This document shows positions 28,237 to 35,426 of a stretch of DNA of 37,392 bases, piece by piece; the first letter of the stretch is position 1; every line of letters starts with the position of its first letter. The stretch is taken from the IMG/VR virus record IMGVR_UViG_3300027996_000082, positions 1-37,392 of that record; one strand, given 5' to 3'. The notes beneath the pieces are model-generated. The model had not been told where the DNA came from. It was given only the letters and a program-made list of their open reading frames with translations, and did not search any database. The stretch comes from a virus. The translations under genes and the position numbers were made by a program.

Positions 28237-28495
28237 GCTCAATCATGGCCAGAACCATATCAGAAGATATTAAAAGATGTTCTTCTCCTTTGTGTTGCAT
28301 TTTAATTGCATTTGCATGATCAGCATATTGTATGGTACTGCCAACTTCAATTTGCTCTACACTTGTCCCTATTGCAACCACCTCAGCAATATATTCTTTT
28401 TCTATTCCAGGTTTTAATATGGTTGTTCCCGGAAAATAAATATCTGGTTGTTTGTTTTTAATTAAAAGTTTTTTTCCTATTGGTACTATTTTCAT
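28229..28495 (-). CDS. GroES-like co-chaperonin
   Basis: An 88-residue protein with the Cpn10 pattern: MKIVPIGKKLLIK at the N-terminus, then EYIAEVVAIGTSVEQIEVGS forming the barrel strands, then IQYADHA and a C-terminal EEHLLISSDMVLAMIEHD. The mobile-loop region around residues 18-30 (DIYFPGTTILKPG) ends in hydrophobic residues suited to binding host GroEL. By analogy with T4 gp31 it would adapt the host chaperonin to fold a capsid protein. It overlaps the terminase start and lies in the packaging operon. Confidence 0.85.
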   Translation of the reverse strand: MKIVPIGKKLLIKNKQPDIYFPGTTILKPGIEKEYIAEVVAIGTSVEQIEVGSTIQYADHANAIKMQHKGEEHLLISSDMVLAMIEHD

Positions 28496-28507
28496 TTTGG
28501 TTTTTAT

Positions 28508-29026
28508 TTATAATTGATCATAAGCTAATCCTTGTCCTCCTCTAACGGAAGATGTTTGCTCTTCTTTTAAGTCTTTATACGCTCCTTTAAAGGATTGCCT
28601 AATACTATCAAAGTCTTTAGCAACAGCTCTTATTTGACTAATGTTTCCATCTCTACCATCAGTAATCTGAGTGTTTGCCATATATGTTCCTATGTTGTCT
28701 AATGCTTTTTTGATGCCCATATACGCCCTTGATGTTGGAGTCTCATACATTTTTATACACATATCCAGAGCGTATCTTATTTTAGAATCTTCAGTTGACT
28801 CTTCCAATGCAATTTCCTCTACTATTATATCTTCTTTTTCATGTTCCGGTAAATTAAAAAATGGATTTAACTCTGGATTTGGACATGTCATGTAAAACAA
28901 ATAAGTATAAACATTTAAATATGTATCTGGATATTTTTCTTTAATATCTTTTAAGAATGATAAAGTATAACAATGCTCAGTAGGAACAATCTTATCATTT
29001 TGTATATCAAACAATCTAACAATCAT
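28508..29026 (-). CDS. Hypothetical protein before the co-chaperonin (172 residues)
   Basis: A 172-residue, mostly helical, acidic protein with no recognised domain. The N-terminal half (YLFYMTCPNPELNPFF) has an aromatic segment; the second half has long helices (YALDMCIKMYETPTSRAYMG, then AVAKDFDSIRQSFKGAYKDL). The position directly upstream of co-chaperonin and terminase is where a small terminase subunit is often found, and its helical, acidic nature would allow that, but no DNA-binding motif is visible. Confidence 0.6.
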   Translation of the reverse strand: MIVRLFDIQNDKIVPTEHCYTLSFLKDIKEKYPDTYLNVYTYLFYMTCPNPELNPFFNLPEHEKEDIIVEEIALEESTEDSKIRYALDMCIKMYETPTSRAYMGIKKALDNIGTYMANTQITDGRDGNISQIRAVAKDFDSIRQSFKGAYKDLKEEQTSSVRGGQGLAYDQL

Positions 29027-29046
29027 AATTTATATTTATAAGTATA

Positions 29047-30858
29047 TTATTCTCTTATTACTAATTGATAATCTGCAACAGTTATACTAGTACTTGCACC
29101 TGTTGATTTAATCTGCATTTTTATTAGATCCCCAGTGTTAAATAAAGTTCCATAATTTATAGATATTGCTCCTACATCTAAAGAAAATCCCCCTGAGCCA
29201 TCAAATTGTACTTCTACTTCACTTCCTGGCAAAAGAGTATAACCACCACCATCGTCTTTAAAAATACCTACAGTATATGTATCATCATTACCTCCTGAAT
29301 CTAAGGATAGTGAAGCGTGTATTGAACAATATACTTGCTTTGTTCCATTATAAGTTACTATACCAGCACTAGATGTGGTAAACCTAACTGCAGCTTGAGT
29401 TGCAGCAGAACCTCCCGTATTAACATCTGCATAGACAGAACTTACAGTTGTAGCAGTTGCATTTGATGACAACGTAGAAACTGAACCACTTGTAGAATTT
29501 AATAAACCTTGATTAGCAAATATATCATATCCAGTAGTTTGTGCAGCTGAATAATCAGGTAAAAGAATTACAGGTACTTCGGGTAAAAATATTTTACCTG
29601 TAGTTAAACCTACAGTAACAAAGGCATTAGAAGATATAGTACCAAATCCTGTAGTAGATCCTGCTGCTATTTCAATACCATTCTGGGTTTGTTGTGGATG
29701 TATTACACAACCATTAATATTTATTGCACCAAATGATGCTAAGTTATTAGGCAATAACTCTATCATAGAACAAGCTGCCCATCCTGCTGGAGTTGGCAAT
29801 GTAGTTTCATCAAACCATCTAATTAACTCACAGGATGAAATCTCAAGTTTAGATGTATCTTCAAATCTTAAACCAAAGTTCTGAGCTTTAATATAGAAAA
29901 ACAAACAGTTATTTATATCTACAAGATCAAAACCTTTAATATCCATAACATCATATGTGCCTTTAAACTGACAATTTAAAAATGTAAGAACTTTTAATCT
30001 ACCTACATTAAATGCTGTAACATCAATATTAGTTGCCAAAATAATTGATCCTGCTGGTCTAGTGCCTGAAAGCCTAATGCTTGACATACTAAAATTAACA
30101 TCAACTATACTAAGCATTGGTCCTGTAGATTCCCATATTAAATGGTCTAAATTTCTATCTAGGCCCATAATCTCAACACCTTCTACATTGCATGTTATGG
30201 GGGAAGATATGCTTATTTCTCCTCTAATTAGGTATGTAGTATTTGCTACAAGTGTTGTAGGCAGATCAGAAGCTTGTGTAACTTCTTTAATTGTTCTACT
30301 GTTTGCAATTCTGATCTTTTGGCCGCCTGTCCACGTTAAAGTATCTGTTATTGTAGCAACTCTTCCTGACCCAATTGAACCATTATCTGTATATATACTT
30401 GTATCAGTAACACCTGTTGAAGTTATTTCTATTGCTTCATCAGCTCCAGTATTTAGTTTTGTTAAAATAATTCCAGAACCAGCAACTAGTTTATCTTCTA
30501 AAAAATCAGCTGTAGTATCTGCAGCTGATATGTTTACCTTTTCAGTACCTCCACTACTGGCTGTCATTAGCGCATTAAAATCTGACAATGTAGACACAAC
30601 AACAACCCTTGGATTATCAGTTTCTGGAGATGGCGCTATTAGCTGAACATCCGTTAATAATTCATTTATTATGCCATCATTACTAACGTGCTGCCTATAT
30701 GATGAAACACGATCTCTAATAATATAGCCAGGAATGTCTGCTTCTACAATTTCACTACCCGGTCTTGGTACTATTTGACCATTAATGTTTTCATTATTTA
30801 TGGTAGGTATTCTAATCTTTGTTCTGAGTGTAACAGATATTACATCTTGTGCTGCCAT
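29047..30858 (-). CDS. Beta-helical fibre-like virion protein
   Basis: A 603-residue protein. The N-terminal ~90 residues form a separate domain, probably the virion anchor. Residues about 200-400 have the short repeating strand-turn pattern of a right-handed beta-helix (VEGVEIMGLDRNLDHLIWES, LKVLTFLNCQFKGTYDVMDI, FEDTSKLEISSCELIRWF). The last ~115 residues (GTKQVYCSIHASLSLDSGGN, LPGSEVEVQFDGSGGFSLDV, ending ADYQLVIRE) resemble a jelly-roll trimeric head like C1q/TNF domains. It could be a head fibre or receptor-binding fibre. It overlaps the nuclease stop by 19 bases. Confidence 0.72.
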   Translation of the reverse strand: MAAQDVISVTLRTKIRIPTINNENINGQIVPRPGSEIVEADIPGYIIRDRVSSYRQHVSNDGIINELLTDVQLIAPSPETDNPRVVVVSTLSDFNALMTASSGGTEKVNISAADTTADFLEDKLVAGSGIILTKLNTGADEAIEITSTGVTDTSIYTDNGSIGSGRVATITDTLTWTGGQKIRIANSRTIKEVTQASDLPTTLVANTTYLIRGEISISSPITCNVEGVEIMGLDRNLDHLIWESTGPMLSIVDVNFSMSSIRLSGTRPAGSIILATNIDVTAFNVGRLKVLTFLNCQFKGTYDVMDIKGFDLVDINNCLFFYIKAQNFGLRFEDTSKLEISSCELIRWFDETTLPTPAGWAACSMIELLPNNLASFGAININGCVIHPQQTQNGIEIAAGSTTGFGTISSNAFVTVGLTTGKIFLPEVPVILLPDYSAAQTTGYDIFANQGLLNSTSGSVSTLSSNATATTVSSVYADVNTGGSAATQAAVRFTTSSAGIVTYNGTKQVYCSIHASLSLDSGGNDDTYTVGIFKDDGGGYTLLPGSEVEVQFDGSGGFSLDVGAISINYGTLFNTGDLIKMQIKSTGASTSITVADYQLVIRE

Positions 30859-31661
30859 TTTTTACTTTCTTTTATAAGCGTTATAACCTCCTTTTTTAAA
30901 TAAGGTAAGTCATACATTTCAATCTTATCTATAACAGGCTCTCCATCAATGTGTTCATTTATTGGATAACCATTTTTATCGGTACCTAATTGTACAAACT
31001 TAACATGTTGAATTTTTAAGTTTCCAATCTTTAATTTAGGGTTATGCTTTTTAATAATATACGCATAAATACTCAATTGCAGAGTGTAATGGTTTAGGTT
31101 ACAATCGTCCAAATGGTGAACTGGCGCAAACATTTTATTAGTTATACCCTCCCAATTGGTGTAACCTTTGCTCTTTATTTCTTTATTTGTCTTGTAATCT
31201 GTTATGTTTATGGTGCCATCCATGATCTCAACAAGATCTGCCTGGCCACATAAAGATGCAGACTTTAAATACACAAAATGTTCAGGATATACACCATCAG
31301 AAATCTTTTGAGAAGGTGCAAGTTTAAATCCATCACTATTAAATAAAGGTTTTACAATAGAAATCTGATGACCCTCTCTTTCAATTGTTTTTAAATTAAG
31401 TATATCAGTCTCTCTTTGATTATGATACCAGTTACCAAGCTTTATTGCTCTATTGGTTTCTTTATCCCAAGCATCAAGAATCTCTTGTTTATGTAAACCA
31501 TACCATTTAGACTTCTTATTTTTTGAAGATTTTTCTGCTATTGCATTAGCATCAAATTTAGGTTTAAACCTACTTATAAAAGATGTTACACTTGTCCAGT
31601 TTATTTTATCCTTATCTGAACTTTCATAAACATGTCCTTCTTCTTTAAATATTACCGCCAT
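30840..31661 (-). CDS. PD-(D/E)XK nuclease (Cas4/RecB-like)
   Basis: A 273-residue nuclease. The catalytic core is visible: LCGQADLVEIMDGTINITDY around residues 135-154, giving the Asp of motif II and then Asp-Tyr-Lys-Thr (DYKT) with the catalytic Lys. An upstream His-rich segment (KLGNWYHNQRET, near residue 75) supplies the conserved helix, and a downstream LQLSIYAYIIKKHNPKLK supplies the QxxxY-type helix of the RecB family. No Cys cluster for an iron-sulfur site is seen. Such genes occur in the structural module of crAss-like phages, possibly for DNA processing at packaging or host DNA degradation. Confidence 0.85.
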   Translation of the reverse strand: MAVIFKEEGHVYESSDKDKINWTSVTSFISRFKPKFDANAIAEKSSKNKKSKWYGLHKQEILDAWDKETNRAIKLGNWYHNQRETDILNLKTIEREGHQISIVKPLFNSDGFKLAPSQKISDGVYPEHFVYLKSASLCGQADLVEIMDGTINITDYKTNKEIKSKGYTNWEGITNKMFAPVHHLDDCNLNHYTLQLSIYAYIIKKHNPKLKIGNLKIQHVKFVQLGTDKNGYPINEHIDGEPVIDKIEMYDLPYLKKEVITLIKESKKWQHKM

Positions 31662-31971
31662 CTCCTAGTTTTTTGTTTAAGGCTTCTTCTTCTTCTTCTG
31701 TCATTAAAGCTGGCCATTTATCTAAAGGACAAGACGATGACAATGATCTAGTCTTAAGTCCCAAGCTACAACCACAATCACCACAACACGGTTGTGTTCC
31801 TGGCACTAAGCAAAAGTTTCCATCCTTATCCAACAAGGAGCACTGTTTACAGACCGCATATCTAAGAGCCGCTTCAGCCTCAACATGCTCTTTTTTGAAT
31901 ATATTGTTCTTTACCCCTTCTAGTATGCTTTTTGCATTTTTAAATGCTCCTATGTATTTATTAAAGTTCAT
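31645..31971 (-). CDS. Small Cys-rich zinc-ribbon protein
   Basis: A 108-residue protein with a helical N-terminus and a cysteine block in the middle: CKQC, then CLVPG, then PCCGDCGCSLGLKTR, then SSSCPLDKWP. The CxxC / CCGxCGC / CPLxKWP pattern matches a family of short phage proteins (DUF6171-like) that I recognise by eye. It probably binds one or two zinc ions. It overlaps both neighbours (IHF-like and nuclease genes), so the three are translated together. The function is unknown. Confidence 0.75.
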   Translation of the reverse strand: MNFNKYIGAFKNAKSILEGVKNNIFKKEHVEAEAALRYAVCKQCSLLDKDGNFCLVPGTQPCCGDCGCSLGLKTRSLSSSCPLDKWPALMTEEEEEALNKKLGDGGNI

Positions 31972-32323
31972 TTTTGCTTTTAAATTGTTTTCTTTCTTCT
32001 ATTACTTTTTCCATCTTCTTAAGAAGCTTTTCCATTTTCTCAATTTTATCAATTGTAGAAACATACTTTTCATATCCGGTATATGCTTGTTTAGGCAGGG
32101 TTCCGATATAGCTTTTATTTTTTATAATAGATTTTTCAAGCCTTGTCTTCCTTACAGAGAATGTTCCCAGTCCATCTACAAATACCCTTGGATGCTCAAT
32201 AGAAGATAACATTTTTCTAACTCTAGAAAAATAAAAATCTATAAAATCATCTACCACATTTTCATGAACGCCAATTTCATCTGCAATTCCCTTTTTAAAG
32301 TGTTTATGCTTTTTGGGATTCAC
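31961..32323 (-). CDS. IHF/HU-like DNA-binding protein
   Basis: A 120-residue protein with the HU/IHF pattern: helices (KKHKHFKKGIADEIGVHENV, then DFIDFYFSRVRKMLSS) followed by the beta segment RVFVDGLGTFSVRKTRLEKS, then a coiled, Lys-rich tail. The GLGTFSVRK segment corresponds to the base of the DNA-bending arms. Paired IHF-like genes are a hallmark of crAss-like phages; only one is visible here. Translation starts at GTG 32323, which overlaps the upstream stop; no in-frame ATG lies before the conserved part. Confidence 0.82.
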   Translation of the reverse strand: MNPKKHKHFKKGIADEIGVHENVVDDFIDFYFSRVRKMLSSIEHPRVFVDGLGTFSVRKTRLEKSIIKNKSYIGTLPKQAYTGYEKYVSTIDKIEKMEKLLKKMEKVIEERKQFKSKNEL

Positions 32324-32681
32324 TTCCTAATATTTTAAAGTCTAGAAGAACTACACCTTCTGTCTGAATGTTTAAATCAGAACTTATAGATATAGTCTTT
32401 TTATTTTTGCCGGGTTTTCCATTTTTCTTCAAAAGATTCTTTTTCTCAGCTTTAGTAATTGCATTTCTTGCAGACTGAGCGCTTTTAAAAATTTTCTTAT
32501 TAGTCATAAGATCACAAAAAGCGGTTATTCCAATATTATTATTTTTAGAAAGTTCCGCTAAGCAATCTACATCTGACTTACTAATCTGTATGTTATTAAA
32601 AAAACAATAAGTTAGTATCTGGTATCTAATGACATCATCAATTGATACTTTTATTTTCTTATCTACTTTATTTACAATCAT
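32304..32681 (-). CDS. Helical hypothetical protein, possible winged helix
   Basis: A 125-residue basic protein next to the IHF-like gene, with which it overlaps by 20 bases. The middle (NNIGITAFCDLMTNKKIFKS, then AQSARNAITKAEKKNLLKK) has the shape of a winged helix: two helices, a recognition-like helix and a basic wing. It could be a DNA-binding partner or regulator. The family is not recognised with certainty. Confidence 0.6.
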   Translation of the reverse strand: MIVNKVDKKIKVSIDDVIRYQILTYCFFNNIQISKSDVDCLAELSKNNNIGITAFCDLMTNKKIFKSAQSARNAITKAEKKNLLKKNGKPGKNKKTISISSDLNIQTEGVVLLDFKILGSESQKA

Positions 32682-32682
32682 A

Positions 32683-33603
32683 TTATAAATTTAATATCAT
32701 TTCTGCTAAACGAGGATCTGGATAACAATCCATCTTGCCTTTTCTTACATTACCATGAGATAGTAGACCCCTTACCTTACCGTAATATGCATCTTCATGA
32801 AAATCAAAAGCCTTGTTAGGTCCGTATTTTTTAATCCATTGCTGAAGACCTAATCTAACATCTATATTGTCTCTTCTTGCAATGTGCTTGATAAGGTTTT
32901 CTATTTCTTTTATCTGCCTGTCAGAATACCTGTGCCAACTAGTTCGACCTCTAAAAGGATTTTCCAACTTAATCACTTGGTCATTATGAGCCTTCTTTCC
33001 AATATAGCTTTCTTGATCCGAATTAAGATAACCAATTGAACAGATTTCCACTCCAACAGAGTTACGATTCATAAATCCAGATCCCGTTTTACCAAGATGC
33101 CAGCCTATACTACCTTCTGGAAATGCTTGCACAACAAGGCCATCATGTTGATCATCACTCGTTATATAGTTCTGACCGCCCACTACAAACTCTGTACAAA
33201 CTTTACCTCTGCTATCTCTGCTCCAGGAATCCACAACCCGATAAGGGTCTGCATTACTTGCAGTATGATGCAAAAACAAAAATTGATTTGCTGGTTTGCC
33301 AACTACATACTCAGATCTAGGTAAATAATATCTATGTATAAGCTGATCATATTCTGTCTTAAAATACTGTTCTAATGTATCACTATCTTCATCAATAGCC
33401 TCATTGTTACTGTTTTTATTTGCCATTAGCAGGGTCCATGTTTCATTGCCAACAAAACCATCAACAGCTATGTGATTATTCAACTGAAACTTTCTAACAG
33501 CATTTTCTGTTGTACCATCAAATACTCCTGTAACTGTTATCTTTAATAAAGATTGTAGTTTTTTTACTTCATTTCCTTTATAACCTTTCTTAAGAAAGAT
33601 CAT
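32683..33603 (-). CDS. N-acetylmuramoyl-L-alanine amidase with peptidoglycan-binding domain (endolysin)
   Basis: A 306-residue lysin. Residues about 5-60 form a peptidoglycan-binding repeat (KGYKGNEVKKLQSLLKITVT, VRKFQLNNHIAVDG, VGNETWTLL). Residues about 95-300 are an amidase-2 fold: FLFLHHTAS gives the first zinc His, NSVGVEICSIG the central strand, and LSHGNVRKGKMDCYPDP the second His and the third ligand (Cys). The enzyme cuts between muramic acid and the peptide stem. No signal peptide is seen, so release needs a holin such as the candidate at 17891. It is translated with the helical protein upstream (ATGA overlap). Confidence 0.9.
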   Translation of the reverse strand: MIFLKKGYKGNEVKKLQSLLKITVTGVFDGTTENAVRKFQLNNHIAVDGFVGNETWTLLMANKNSNNEAIDEDSDTLEQYFKTEYDQLIHRYYLPRSEYVVGKPANQFLFLHHTASNADPYRVVDSWSRDSRGKVCTEFVVGGQNYITSDDQHDGLVVQAFPEGSIGWHLGKTGSGFMNRNSVGVEICSIGYLNSDQESYIGKKAHNDQVIKLENPFRGRTSWHRYSDRQIKEIENLIKHIARRDNIDVRLGLQQWIKKYGPNKAFDFHEDAYYGKVRGLLSHGNVRKGKMDCYPDPRLAEMILNL

Positions 33604-33908
33604 ACTTCTTTTTTTAATTTGCGTTCTGGTCTCTGAGCCATAGCTTCTTCAAACTCTCTCTTGGCGGCCTCAACTTCTTCTTCTTTGTTCCCATCTTCAT
33701 TTTCCGCATGCGCTGCCTGAGCCAAGAACATTTGTGCCTGCAATCTTTTAGCACGATTTTCTTCAATTTCCGTCATCAACGATTCATATTCTAATTGAAC
33801 TTTTAGGTATTTGATTTGACCCTTGTAAAAGTTTGTAATTGCCGCCCTACGCTTATCAATTTCCTCTGGAGATAGTTCTTTTGGATTCTCTGCCGAATTT
33901 TCTGACAT
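33600..33908 (-). CDS. Small coiled-coil protein
   Basis: A 102-residue, highly charged, helical protein. One long helix spans most of it (KGQIKYLKVQLEYESLMTEI, then EENRAKRLQAQMFLAQAAHA), followed by an acidic stretch and a basic tail. It overlaps the amidase start by four bases (ATGA). It has no membrane segment. It may be a virion minor protein or lysis accessory; no family is recognised. Confidence 0.65.
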   Translation of the reverse strand: MSENSAENPKELSPEEIDKRRAAITNFYKGQIKYLKVQLEYESLMTEIEENRAKRLQAQMFLAQAAHAENEDGNKEEEVEAAKREFEEAMAQRPERKLKKEV

Positions 33909-33976
33909 AATTATTTGGTTTTAATATTAGATAGCTAATTTATGAAAAAGGTTTAAATAATTAAAGTTTAATGAGA

Positions 33977-34267
33977 TTATTCTGGAAACCTTTCATCCAA
34001 TAGCTTCTTAATCTCAAAGCATCTCTCAAACCACTCCCGACCTTTATAGTAGTCTAGCATCATATTTAATTGAGACTTCTCTGGACCTAGATCAGGGTCA
34101 AAGGCTAGTATTGCCGTACCGCCATTATCTTCAGCATTTAGGAGATCATCAAAGGTCAGTTCCTTAAGAAGAACCCTATAAGAGTTATCATAAGCAACTT
34201 CAATGATTTTATCCTCTAATTGTATACGCTCTAGTTCATCTAAACCTTCATAGTCATCTTCATCCAT
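33977..34267 (-). CDS. Acidic small protein, first gene of the leftward cluster
   Basis: A 96-residue acidic protein starting at ATG 34267 (MDEDDYEGLDELERIQLEDK). The frame is open six codons further, to a TTG, but those codons are the promoter motif itself (encoding FVYYYM), so I reject that start. The rest is helical and acidic with TAILAFDPDLGPEKSQLN in the middle. If the motif at 34264-34281 is a promoter core, the transcript would be nearly leaderless or the real start would be further inside. The function is unknown. Confidence 0.55.
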   Translation of the reverse strand: MDEDDYEGLDELERIQLEDKIIEVAYDNSYRVLLKELTFDDLLNAEDNGGTAILAFDPDLGPEKSQLNMMLDYYKGREWFERCFEIKKLLDERFPE

Positions 34268-34281
34268 ATAATAATATACAA
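34264..34281 (-). promoter_or_regulatory. Late-promoter-like motif at the head of the leftward cluster
   Basis: The minus strand reads TTGTATATTATTATATGG, overlapping the first ATG of the leftmost-reading cluster. It is identical over 15 bases to the copies at 15167-15181 and 16214-16228. Its position at the strand switch fits a promoter for the whole head-packaging unit. Confidence 0.5.
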
Positions 34282-34292
34282 ACAAAACGTGA

Positions 34293-34328
34293 GACCCCCC
34301 TTATAGGAGTAAATATTTTTGACCCCCC
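34293..34328. repeat. GACCCCCC direct repeats in the divergent control region
   Basis: GACCCCCCT occurs at 34293-34301 and again at 34321-34329, 28 bases apart, close to three helical turns. A third, partial copy (GACCCCCT) is at 34404-34411. In an AT-rich genome such C-tracts stand out. They sit between the divergent minus- and plus-strand promoter candidates and could bind a regulator. Confidence 0.5.
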
Positions 34329-34350
34329 TATATTCCAGACTTTATATTTG
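34318..34350 (+). promoter_or_regulatory. Bacteroidota-type promoter for the plus-strand gene
   Basis: TTTG at 34318-34321 is followed after 21 bases by TATATTTG at 34343-34350. This matches the TAnnTTTG minus-7 consensus with the TTTG minus-33 element of the Bacteroidota primary sigma factor. It would start transcription near 34356, about 90 bases before the 103-residue gene. Confidence 0.6.
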
Positions 34351-34444
34351 GCATAGAGTGTACCTCCTAGCATTCTGCTCCCGGGCTAAGATTTGAGTCG
34401 GGGGACCCCCTCCTGAACTCATCAAACCTAAAAATTGTGAAAGT

Positions 34445-34756
34445 ATGACACGTAAATTGAATTTCCTAAAGACATCTAACATTGTTGCATTCTGCAGAAA
34501 CCTTGGTGCTACCAAAGTAGAACTTTGCCAGAACAAGGGTGTCTCAGAACGAACTGGCAAGGCTAAGAAGCCTTTCTTCTCTATCCCTGAAGCAGGGATC
34601 GTTGGCACTGTAAGCGCCAAAGTTGGGAGTGAACTTAGTAGAGATCTGATGATCTCTGTCTGCGTTGACCCCAACGATGAAGAAGCAGTTGAGTTCTACT
34701 TGCTACACCCTGCGGGGAAGCGGCCTGAGAACAAACTGGATGAGCTTACGGTCTAA
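34445..34756 (+). CDS. Plus-strand hypothetical protein (103 residues)
   Basis: A 103-residue protein starting at ATG 34445. A basic N-terminus (MTRKLNFLKTSNIVAFCRNL) is followed by a beta-rich body (KKPFFSIPEAGIVGTVSAKV, DLMISVCVDPNDEEAVEFYL) and a short acidic end. No family is recognised. The gene is visibly richer in G and C than the surrounding phage genes. Its stop codon lies in the loop of a 7-bp hairpin. The opposite-strand frame overlapping it has low-complexity, unprotein-like content and is treated as a shadow. Confidence 0.65.
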   Translation: MTRKLNFLKTSNIVAFCRNLGATKVELCQNKGVSERTGKAKKPFFSIPEAGIVGTVSAKVGSELSRDLMISVCVDPNDEEAVEFYLLHPAGKRPENKLDELTV

Positions 34757-34920
34757 CCGTAAGTTTGTCACCACGCGAAGGGTTTATCTGTGTAGCGTGG
34801 TTTCAGTTTCTGCCACTTTAAGTCATAGCTCCGGTATGGGCTTGTGACTTAAGGTGGGATATTTATGAATGCAAGAAGGTATAACAACATGTCATGTGTT
34901 GGGATGAATGCACCTTCTTG
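34745..34920 (+). ncRNA. Cluster of stable hairpins forming a structured 3' region or small RNA
   Basis: Four helices follow one another. CTTACGG (34745-34751) pairs with CCGTAAG (34757-34763), holding the stop codon in the loop. CCACGC (34771-34776) pairs with GCGTGG (34795-34800). CCACTTTAAGTCA (34813-34825) pairs with TGACTTAAGGTGG (34845-34857), 13 bp with one G-U, and an inner AGCTC/GGGCT helix. CAAGAAGGT (34872-34880) pairs with ACCTTCTTG (34912-34920), enclosing a CAACA/TGTTG hairpin. No frame is open through it. It may protect the 103-residue message or be an independent RNA. Confidence 0.7.
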
Positions 34921-34938
34921 TCTTCATACTGTCATAAA

Positions 34939-34966
34939 GGGTGGGTTACACTTAACTTTGGGTGGG
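34939..34966 (+). repeat. Tandem GGGTGGG elements (possible G-quadruplex)
   Basis: GGGTGGG occurs at 34939-34945 and 34960-34966, giving four GGG runs with spacers of 1, 14 and 1 bases. In RNA this could form a three-layer quadruplex with a long central loop, just upstream of the terminator hairpin. Confidence 0.4.
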
Positions 34967-34980
34967 CTCTTACTATTATT

Positions 34981-35005
34981 ACCTTAAATTGTGATTATTT
35001 AAGGT
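34981..35005 (+). terminator. Terminator hairpin after the 103-residue transcript
   Basis: ACCTTAAAT (34981-34989) pairs perfectly with ATTTAAGGT (34997-35005) over a 7-base loop, followed by AAAATTTATTTATTTGTG. The stem is AT-rich and the T-run interrupted, so termination may be incomplete. It separates the upstream unit from the large RNA region. Confidence 0.6.
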
Positions 35006-35094
35006 AAAATTTATTTATTTGTGTCTGTGTTTGTTTGTTTGAGTACATAAACCAACAATTCAAGCACATTAAAACAAGTAAATAATCTGCTATG

Positions 35095-35112
35095 CTGTAT
35101 TATATATATAGC
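35095..35112 (+). promoter_or_regulatory. Candidate promoter for the large non-coding RNA
   Basis: CTGTATTATATATATAGC lies between the terminator and the first RNA helices. It resembles the minus-strand late motif (TTGTATATTATTATA) with a rearranged A/T core. A start near 35115-35120 would place the first helix (35123) at the 5' end of the transcript. Confidence 0.4.
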
Positions 35113-35122
35113 TAAATAAAAG

Positions 35123-35415
35123 GTTTAAGAGTAACTCCCTGAGTCTGATCAACTCTAAACTCTAAGGTTTGTGAAGTATAGTAGCACGCCTTGAACAACT
35201 AAGGTTAAGCCTGAAGACGTGCCCTAACGTGGCATGTCAGAGCAGGGACCTTAGCTGTTTGAAGTATTAAGGTTAGTAAACCATGACAAGCCTGTGGGGC
35301 TACTATCTATTTCTAAATTGTATGGGTTATATACAATTTAGTACTAAACATCATTACCCGATGAAATAGAAGTTAGTGCGGACGTAAAAATCAGGTAGAG
35401 AATAAACTCTTAAAC
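35123..35415 (+). ncRNA. Domain 1 of the large RNA, closed by a 10-bp long-range helix
   Basis: GTTTAAGAGT (35123-35132) is the exact complement of ACTCTTAAAC (35406-35415). Inside are hairpin 35141-35155; a long arm closed by ATAGTAGC (35178-35185) and GCTACTAT (35299-35306); a 12-bp helix (35194-35205 with 35248-35259, one mismatch); CCTG/CAGG (35210-35213, 35243-35246); an 8-bp hairpin 35216-35238; an 11-bp hairpin 35313-35341; and hairpin 35349-35363, whose loop TACC can pair with GGTA at 35394-35397. Confidence 0.7.
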
Positions 35416-35426
35416 ATACACAAATA

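Noticed and set aside
30062-30646. Plus-strand frame of 194 codons inside the fibre-like gene
   Set aside because: Long only because the opposite gene is rich in Asn/Thr/Asp codons; it has no leader and lies wholly within a well-supported minus-strand gene.
1-34267. CRISPR arrays, insertion sequences or integrase attachment sites
   Set aside because: No regularly spaced repeats, transposase or integrase genes, or terminal inverted repeats were seen.
34342-34674. Minus-strand frame of 110 codons opposite the 103-residue gene
   Set aside because: It overlaps a better plus-strand frame that has a promoter, and its sequence is Ser/Leu/Pro-rich as expected from an antisense shadow.
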